The notes under the pieces were generated by a model that did no database searches, had not been told where the DNA came from, and saw nothing but the letters and a program-made list of their open reading frames with translations. A stretch of 64,000 nucleotides of DNA from Corbicula japonica (lineage: Eukaryota > Mollusca > Bivalvia > Venerida > Cyrenidae): positions 310,001 to 374,000 of the forward strand of contig JAZAYU010000200.1 of the NCBI GenBank assembly GCA_038501625.1, in the 5' to 3' direction. Numbering within the stretch: the first letter of the stretch is position 1; every line of letters starts with the position of its first letter. Positions 57,556 through 64,000 of this stretch are shown here, piece by piece. The position numbers and the translations under genes were made by a program.

Positions 57556-58184
57556 TTTTTAAAAATACATTAATTCAATTCAGGGCCTTCCCCAGGCCAT
57601 TATGACATACAGGCACCGGTATGCCTTAATTTCTTAACAAAGTTAACTTTTTTCGGGACGATTGATCTGCCGGTATGCTTTTAATCTTGGTCGCGATGGC
57701 TTCATATTCAACAAACAGTTCAATGTCCCCTAAGCCATTTACACTGTTGTGGGACACACCAACCGTTTACAACCCCAGACAAATATCTGACAAGCTCTAA
57801 ATTCGCCGACATACGTTTATTCAAAATCGTCATGTCATAAAGTTGTTGTGTATTTCACTGTCTACATGTCGCAAATCAAATTTACAGGTCAAAAACGTTA
57901 TGGTTAAGCAAATTAGCCAATGACGATCGATTTCTCTACTTTTTTCTCGGTAAACTCCGCCTCCCGAATAGTAAGCATGTTGGTGTTTTTTGATAGAGCG
58001 ACCCACCTGAAGTCGAGTAACGGTTAAATATTACGCAAACAATATATTCTTTTTGCACCAGGAGAAAAAACAAAACTATGTGAATTTAGTGAAAACAAGA
58101 ATTATTCGACTGTTGAATAATAAATTCAAGAAAAATGTATTTTCAAGGATCTATATATTACATTTTATATAAAGTCATTGGTAT

Positions 58185-58397
58185 TTGTTAATACAAATGA
58201 AAAAAGCGGTTAATAAGATCGCTTCAGATGCCGCATACAACAATGACGCTAGATCGCTAAATTCAAACGTTTACATCCAATTTAAGGACATCAATCGTGT
58301 ATCCATCAACGAAGTAAACGCATTTTGTCCGAAATATATGCAAAGTCGATCAGGAAAAAATATCTTTATATTGGCCTTAAACGAGAAAATAGGATAA
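58185..58397 (+). CDS. Unrecognised 70-aa open frame inside the long-TIR element
   Basis: It starts MLIQMKKAVNKIASDAAY and ends SGKNIFILALNEKIG. Composition is slightly coding-like. I see no domain, signal peptide or transmembrane segment, and no splice sites. Its position inside a transposon makes it possible remnant cargo. Confidence 0.2.
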   Translation: MLIQMKKAVNKIASDAAYNNDARSLNSNVYIQFKDINRVSINEVNAFCPKYMQSRSGKNIFILALNEKIG

Positions 58398-58814
58398 AAT
58401 GTGCTACGATTCTCGGCATTTTTTTGTAATTAATGGTGGCATTACAAGCAGTTTCTTTTAATCTCGGCTAATTCAATTTCAGAATTTTCAGGATCAAAAT
58501 TATACGCTATTATGTAGTTGTTATATGAATGAATATTCCGTTGTTGGGAATGGTAAGAATTGGACATAAAATGGAAAACGATACGAACCGGAAGTGTGTA
58601 AATGACGTCACCAGCAGGTGCGCGCATCGAAAAGGAAACAAACATGGCGACGATCATCGATGCCCGCCGATTTCGCAAATAACGGATCTTTGACAAGAGA
58701 TAACTTTGTCAATATTTAACATAAAATAAAGTTCTATACGGCAAAATGATGCATTAGTAACGATTTATAACATAGTATTGGTGAAATCCAGCCGAACGTA
58801 TTCCTTTAAAGTAA

Positions 58815-59890
58815 GGAAGCTTAGAAGGGACTCTACTTGTGTAAACATTTTACATTAAATCGATTTCTTTTTTCTCATTTTGATCAAAAATATTTTAGGA
58901 AATCATAGTAATTAATACGAAATGATCAAAAGTGTTTAATAATTTCATATATTTGTTTTCGAATCGCCATCAAATATTTTACACCGCAACTTTAGTCTTA
59001 TCGAATAAGGGGACGTAAAGACACAAAGAGACAAGATTGTAGCTTTTCATTTTTCGACATATTTTACTCGTCTTCTGAATCAATTCTCTCGTATAATTTA
59101 TCTTTGAACTCTTCTGTAAAGTCGTCTCGATTTTCGGGAGCTAAAATTTTCTGCACGTTCTTAAAAGTTATGGTCGTCCGTCCGGAAAACATGGTCGGTC
59201 GCAGACAAAATATGCAACATGCTGCCTTGACATGATTCGTTAATGCCTTGACAATTCAATTCAAAATCCCCATCAAGTATAAAAAAATCGTAACGGTCCG
59301 GACAATAACATCCATTTTCACTATTTATCGTTGTGTGTTACTGGACCTTGACCTTCACAACATGGTTCTTGAACAAGACACTGTCTGGATATGATTATCA
59401 TTTTGTGCAATTTCATTTTGAAAAAAAAAACTAACAGTGCATAAAAAAGGGTACACGTACAACATAATTAAAATTACCGATAGGATTCAGAGGTGAATAT
59501 GGACAAACAGTTGTTCAGATTTTAACACTCAAGGACACTCTGACATCAAACTTTGAACAAGTTACATAAACATTGATGGGGTTCATCTACTAGTGTTTAC
59601 CAATCTCCACAAAATGTTTGCAGAGCTAAGGTTTTTTTTTCTAAATTATCGATTGAACAAAATCTGGTAACTGTGTGGCCATGACGTGGTGACAGGTTAT
59701 CCGCTTTTGACAGTTAACAAGACTTAGTGTTCCTAGTTTCAAGTGGATAAATTTGATTGTTTTTTTTAATATAGGAACCAACAGACTAACGAATAAAGAA
59801 GATTCGACTACGACAATACCTCGACTTCTTTTATTAGAAAATTTTGTAAAGCTTAGAATTTGAAATTGTTTATTCTTATTTCAAGATCTA
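58815..59890. other. No recognisable feature
   Basis: AT-rich noncoding sequence. Confidence 0.45.
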
Positions 59891-59892
59891 CA

Positions 59893-60045
59893 ATCAAACC
59901 TGCTTTAAGCAACCACCCAAGGGAGTGACAAAATGTGGCTGCATTCACATCAGGTGGCTGTTTAAGACAGGTAAAGTAAGACCAAAACGGTATTTAGGAC
60001 ATATTCAAGATGGCTGTTTTAGGCATGTGGCTGTTGAATGAAGAT
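59893..60045. repeat. Degraded MITE with AAACCTGCTTTAAGCAACCA motif
   Basis: CAATCAAACCTGCTTTAAGC is followed by three GGTGGCTGTTTAAGACAG-like segments. The start resembles the CAGTCAAACC end of the element at 24774. The right end is not definable. Confidence 0.4.
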
Positions 60046-60049
60046 GATG

Positions 60050-61250
60050 TAAAGGAAGAATCAACATCTTCAACATTTAAATACTATTAGCAGAAAGGGC
60101 GATCAAAGTTGCACACATAATGTCCTCATGTGAGCATATGCAGACATGCTGTATTTCTGTAATAAAACATCTCAGTTGTCGCTTTAAATAAGCAAATATA
60201 GAGAGAAAATGTTTCAGAAGTCGAGTCACCTTTGTGGGAAAAAAAACTTATCGTCATGTGTCTTGATGACTTTACTGATTTATCACGTGAAACGAAATGA
60301 CGTAAGTTGCATTGACAAATATTTCAAGAAAATTAAAAAACAACATACACGAAATAATTTTAAAAAGTTCTTAGCATTCCGTATTAATTATTACAAATTG
60401 TATGATTTCCTAAAATATATTTGATCAAAATAAAAAAAAACAACAAATCAATTTAATGCAAAATATTTATACAAGTGGATTTCCTTCTAAGCTTCCGTAT
60501 TAAAGGTCGTTTTGCATGTACTACCATTATTATAGTCAGTATTATACAATTTGAAAAGTGTTTGTTACATTTCAGCGTTTTAAGAGCTGTTATAAATTCA
60601 TAGCTGCACCTCGTAATATTCATAACTACAACTCCTGATATTTATAACTACAACTCGTGATATAAAAAAGCAATTTGTCGCGATCATTTCAGCATAATAG
60701 AAGAATAAAGGATGGACGATTTCTTAAAATAGAATTTCTGTTATCAGATGCAATTCCTTATTATCAACAATGATATTTTAAAAGTTTACACATTTTCTTT
60801 CATGTCAGAAAAAAACAAATGTATTTTGGCACGGATGTTCTCATTTGATAGAGGATAATTATTTCTGATGACGGAAAATGGAATTATTGATGTTTGAGCT
60901 TCCTACAGTATAATGATATCATATACAGATGTTAACAAACTTTTTCTGATAACAAGACAATTTTAAATGTAACTAGTAGTATAAATTTCACAGGAACTTG
61001 AAAGTCAGAACGGATTAAGAACGAAAACAGATACCAACGTTTCATTGGTATCGCCAATTGCATGTTCTTTTTTCCTTGCGTCTTTCAACTACTTATTGTT
61101 AAGGTGACATATAGACGCATTGGGTCAGGTGCTTTGTAATCTTTATATTCTGACTGCGAAGCTAATGAAAACGAAACACTTTATTTTTGGACTATTTTTG
61201 AAGTAAGTAAAATGTTAATAAATTGGCCGAGATATGTGTGATTTAAAATC
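60050..61250. other. No recognisable feature
   Basis: AT-rich noncoding DNA. The 71-codon frame at 60209-60424 is Lys-rich and lacks any family signature. Confidence 0.4.
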
Positions 61251-61256
61251 AATGAG

Positions 61257-61385
61257 ATGTCGTTGAGCCAAGCGAGTAATTGTCGACGGTGAACAATGCA
61301 TCCAACGAGCTATTTCACGTCTACACGTCCCTCCTTGGATCATGTCCAAAGCCTCATGTCGCTGATTGTCTAAAAGCCTTGGCAT
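61257..61385 (-). pseudogene. Tc1-type transposase N-terminal remnant
   Basis: On the minus strand MPRLLDNQRHEALDMIQGG continues with REIARWMHCSPSTITRLAQR, a clear helix-turn-helix of a Tc1-like transposase (the 'G[GA]-x(2)-x-x-[IV]A-x-x-[LM]-x-x-x-x-S-T[IV]-x-R-L' pattern). After 43 codons the similarity stops and a TAA follows 14 codons on. No DDE region and no terminal repeats are visible, so it is a fragment. It is not the same subfamily as the element at 51866. Confidence 0.75.
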
Positions 61386-61389
61386 TATC

Positions 61390-62100
61390 CCATATGTATA
61401 GAGTAAAACTTGAACACTGAAGATCGGATTTGTGAAGCCGTTTAGTAAAGGTTAACCAATGGACTTGTTTTGAGGTTATTCGTGCATGTCTACATGCCAA
61501 AACGAAATATTTGTGCGTTTCTACAGGATAACTGTATGATAGAAAGTTTAAAAAAGCAGATGACCATAAATGTATCGATTGGTTACTTATTTATTTTAAA
61601 ACACATCTACCTTTGCCAATTAATTAAACTTTTACACACATCAAAATATTCCAAACATAAAGTGTTGCGTTTTCATTGGAATTCAGTAGATCTATATTTA
61701 TTTACTGCCATACTGTTATATTATGCACATGCCGCTATATAATGAATCATTTACTTACTTACTCATTGTCCTGTTCAAATGGCAAAACGGATATCAACAT
61801 CAAGTTTATCAACATTTTAACTGTTATTTTTGACAGCTAACTATTTGTTTGATATATGGAATGGTTGAAAAGCTATATACCAAATTATTTAGCAGTTTTC
61901 TGGGTTGATTTTCATTTTGAAAAACAGTTTAAATATCGCAGATAAAGAATTGTGTTTGATGAAAGAAATTTTTTTTTAAAAAATATTGCATGGGATATGG
62001 TTGTTATCAAATGTCATCCATGCTGTCTGAACAGGATCTACAGTGTTCGATTTTGGTTCATTGGGTTATTTCTGACCAAACATGAGAACAGTGTACATCC
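61390..62100. other. No recognisable feature
   Basis: AT-rich noncoding DNA. The frame at 61470-61742 shows no family signature. Confidence 0.4.
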
Positions 62101-62106
62101 TGATGA

Positions 62107-62160
62107 GGGCTGAAGGTTATAAAACTAAGATTGCAAATCAGTCTCAGTTTTATAACATTG
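62107..62160. repeat. Family C remnant (C5)
   Basis: GGCTGAAGGTTATAAAACTA, GCAAATCAGTCTC and AGTTTTATAACATTGGGC: only the outer ends of the foldback remain, as if the inner stem had been deleted. Confidence 0.65.
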
Positions 62161-62319
62161 GGCACTGTACGTTCCGTCCAACGGTCTTTACTTTCGGTAT
62201 ATTCGTCATCATATGCAGTACTTACAGCATCACATGCAATAGTTAATCATAATTTCCATTTGTTTTTATACTATTTTACAATAATGTATCTGCAAGAGTC
62301 TACTTAAGCCAGGCACTTG

Positions 62320-62680
62320 CTTCATATATGACCTTTGAGATGGGAACCTGGAGTTTGAGCGCCACAGTCCTTCTCAATAAGATTCGCATTCATGCCAAAT
62401 CTCAGATTGCTCAATGCACGTAAAATATATGGGCTGGGCAAGCTATGAGATGACCTTTGACTCGTAAGTCTAAACTTGACATTTAAGATTGGAACCTGGG
62501 TTTTGTGGGAGAGACTCCGTCTCACTAAGAATTGCTCCATGCATGCAAAAGTTATGGGCCAGACAAACGTTGACAAGACATTTGACTCCTAACTATGACC
62601 TTGACCTTTTGACATGGTAACCTAGGATTTTGTACGCGACACTCCGTTTCACTGAGGTTAACATTTATGCCAAAGGTAAA
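62320..62680. repeat. About 120-bp imperfect tandem repeat, 3 copies
   Basis: Each unit contains a TGACCTTTGA-like start, TGGGAACCTGGRKTTT, GACACTCCGTYTCACT-like sequence and a TATGGGCYRGRCAAGCT-like end. Units start near 62330, 62450 and 62580. Similar GACCTTTGACCT..CTCCGTCTCACTGAGG blocks are common in bivalve DNA. Confidence 0.7.
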
Positions 62681-62689
62681 CAAGATTGC

Positions 62690-63280
62690 CGGTGCTCTGC
62701 ACTTACAACACGAACTATTATTTAAACTTATATTTGAAACCTATTTACTAAAATAACCTGTGAATCCAAACTGTTCCCCTTTTTAATAATGTCAAATACT
62801 TCCTTATTTCAAATTTTGGCGCGTTTTAATTATCTCCTTTATCAGGTCATATCTGACAAGACAAAATATTGTATTTATACTAAAGTTTTATCAGAAGCCT
62901 TTTATCCGGTTTATAACTTATACGCCCGGAAAACAATTCACTTTTGATTTGAGTGTTTTCGATAAGACGTGATTTTATGCATCAATCGAATGACACATAT
63001 TGAGACGCTTTCCTGAATACTATGTGCGATTTCGATTAAAAATGTACTTGTTTTATTTCAATAATTGTTACTGGATTAAACGGGCTGCAATCATATATAA
63101 TTCACAGGATTTAAGGAAAATGGGATTTATAATGAAAACCAGTCTCGATCACTGAAGTCAGATCTAACAAAATGTAAGAGTAGCGGTTTTCAGGAGATAA
63201 CTTTGATTAGATCGAATGAATACTTGATATTTTGTTGTCCGAAATTTGTATTGTCCGAAATAACGTCAACATACTACTAT
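62690..63280. other. Region upstream of the GPCR exon
   Basis: AT-rich; it would include 5' UTR and possibly promoter sequence of the plus-strand receptor gene. No element is confidently placed. Confidence 0.4.
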
Positions 63281-63284
63281 AACG

Positions 63285-63956
63285 ATGGCTGGGAGTCTAA
63301 ATCAGAATCTCACATGTGAAGGAAATACCCATGTGACAACCGGTATGGACATATTGAGGTGCTTCGTTATCATTATCATCATGCTTTTAATCATTGTGGG
63401 TAACATTTGTTGTCTTGTCGTATTCAACAGCCCAAAGACGAAGAAACAATTTTCGAAGCGGATGCGGTACATTATGAATTCTCTCTGTGGTACAGATTTG
63501 AGCATCGGACTTCTCATGTGTCCCTCTACCATCTATCCAGCCCTCAAACACTGCTGGCCGTTTGGCGAGTTTATGTGTAAGTTCGAAGCTTTGCTGATAT
63601 CCGCGCTGTTCCATGAGTCTACTTTAAACATGGTTCTTATCGCGATAGATAGATACTGCATTATACATTTTCAGAGGTACAATACTATCATGACGTCACG
63701 AAGATTCTTGTTTGTCATTCTAGCGACCTGGATCACTGTTTTTACAGCCTATGCAATTGTGATTTTCGTGGGTGAAGAATATTACTTCGATGAGATAGGA
63801 ATCAACTGTGAACCTTATTACCTGAACCCCAGTGTTACCATTTCAGTGCTCAGCATATTTTACTTTGTTCCTGCTGCTATATTTGTATTCAGTTACGGAT
63901 CTATTTTTAGAACTGCCTCGAAGAGAAAAGTTCTTACAATTGCAGCGGATGACCAG
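63285..63956 (+). CDS. Class A (rhodopsin-like) GPCR, first coding exon, partial
   Basis: 224 codons cover the N-terminus to the third cytoplasmic loop. Seen: sequon N8; TM1 with GN (Asn40, 1.50); TM2 with Asp71 (2.50) in GTDLSIGLL; Cys98 (3.25) paired with Cys175 in loop 2; IDRY at 121-124 ending TM3; Trp149 (4.50); Pro196 (5.50) in FYFVPAAIF. Position 3.32 is Ile105, not Asp, so it is probably not an amine receptor. The closest general look is an orphan amine/peptide-type class A receptor of lophotrochozoans. The exon ends at CAG|GTATGT in loop 3, phase 0; TM6, TM7 and NPxxY must lie beyond the window. The frame runs into a stop at 63987-63989 if the intron is not removed. The start is the first Met in frame, 20 residues before TM1. 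Confidence 0.9.
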
Positions 63957-64000
63957 GTATGTTTTCATTGCATTCCACAAAACGTTTAATACAATTGCAG

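Larger units (their letters stand above)
56673..58810. mobile_element. Long-inverted-repeat DNA transposon, non-autonomous
   Basis: The terminal 22 bp TTTAAAGGAATACGTTCGGC-TG are perfectly inverted at 58789-58810. Further in, GTGACGTCATTTACACACTT (56867) and CCGGTTC pair with GAACCGGAAGTGTGTAAATG (58588) at a matching distance from the ends, so the inverted repeats extend, diverged, for about 230 bp. TTAA lies at each boundary, which would suit a piggyBac-type target, but the sequence is palindromic there and does not prove it. A reverse family A copy is nested at 57405-57555. The 71-codon frame at 58185-58397 (KKAVNKIASDAAYNNDARSL start) is the only cargo candidate and is unrecognised. Confidence 0.7.

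Noticed and set aside
63957..64000. A 44-bp intron ending at the last base of the window
   Set aside because: TTGCAG at the very end looks like an acceptor, but 44 bp is shorter than normal introns here and CAATTGCAG also occurs in the exon, so it may be coincidence.

Overview
The window is an AT-rich animal genome, almost certainly a bivalve mollusc or close lophotrochozoan. The genes are split by GT-AG introns, most of the non-genic DNA is short DNA transposons, SINE-like repeats, foldback elements and minisatellites, and several repeats are of kinds familiar from bivalves. No bacterial or viral gene organisation is seen. The species cannot be named from the sequence alone.

Layout. 1-3.4 kb: noncoding, with a TA-flanked MITE. 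3.4-6.0 kb: a 5'-truncated, broken non-LTR retrotransposon (minus). 6.4-27 kb: almost entirely repeats. These are a pogo-like element nested in another repeat, many copies of two families that I call S and A, foldbacks, 39-bp and 53-bp minisatellites, a decayed integrase-like transposase and a duplicated exon-like segment. 27.8-33.1 kb (minus): a four-exon gene for a predicted 489-aa protein with two divergent macro domains. 34.8-45.8 kb (minus): a seven-exon gene for a predicted 570-aa secreted precursor with a signal peptide, a Ser/Thr-rich pro-region, a furin-type RRRKR site and a C-terminal cystine-knot domain of the Trunk/PTTH/noggin type. Its introns hold a mariner element, a hAT element, foldbacks and a tandem tRNA-like repeat.

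51.2-54.1 kb (plus): a homogeneous 27-bp minisatellite, then exons of a C-type-lectin-like membrane protein. One lectin exon is split by a Tc1-like element with 55-bp perfect inverted repeats. 55.6 kb (minus): a short RING-finger (TRIM-type) protein. 56.7-58.8 kb: a long-inverted-repeat transposon. 61.3 kb: a Tc1-type helix-turn-helix remnant. 63.3 kb to the end (plus): the first coding exon of a class A GPCR that continues beyond the window.

The genes do not form an obvious pathway. The macro-domain, C-type lectin and TRIM-like RING genes are types that often belong to expanded immune families in bivalves; that is inference. The most notable item is the Trunk/PTTH-like precursor. Its seven exons were assembled by hand, their splice phases agree throughout, and they total 1713 nt, an exact multiple of three.
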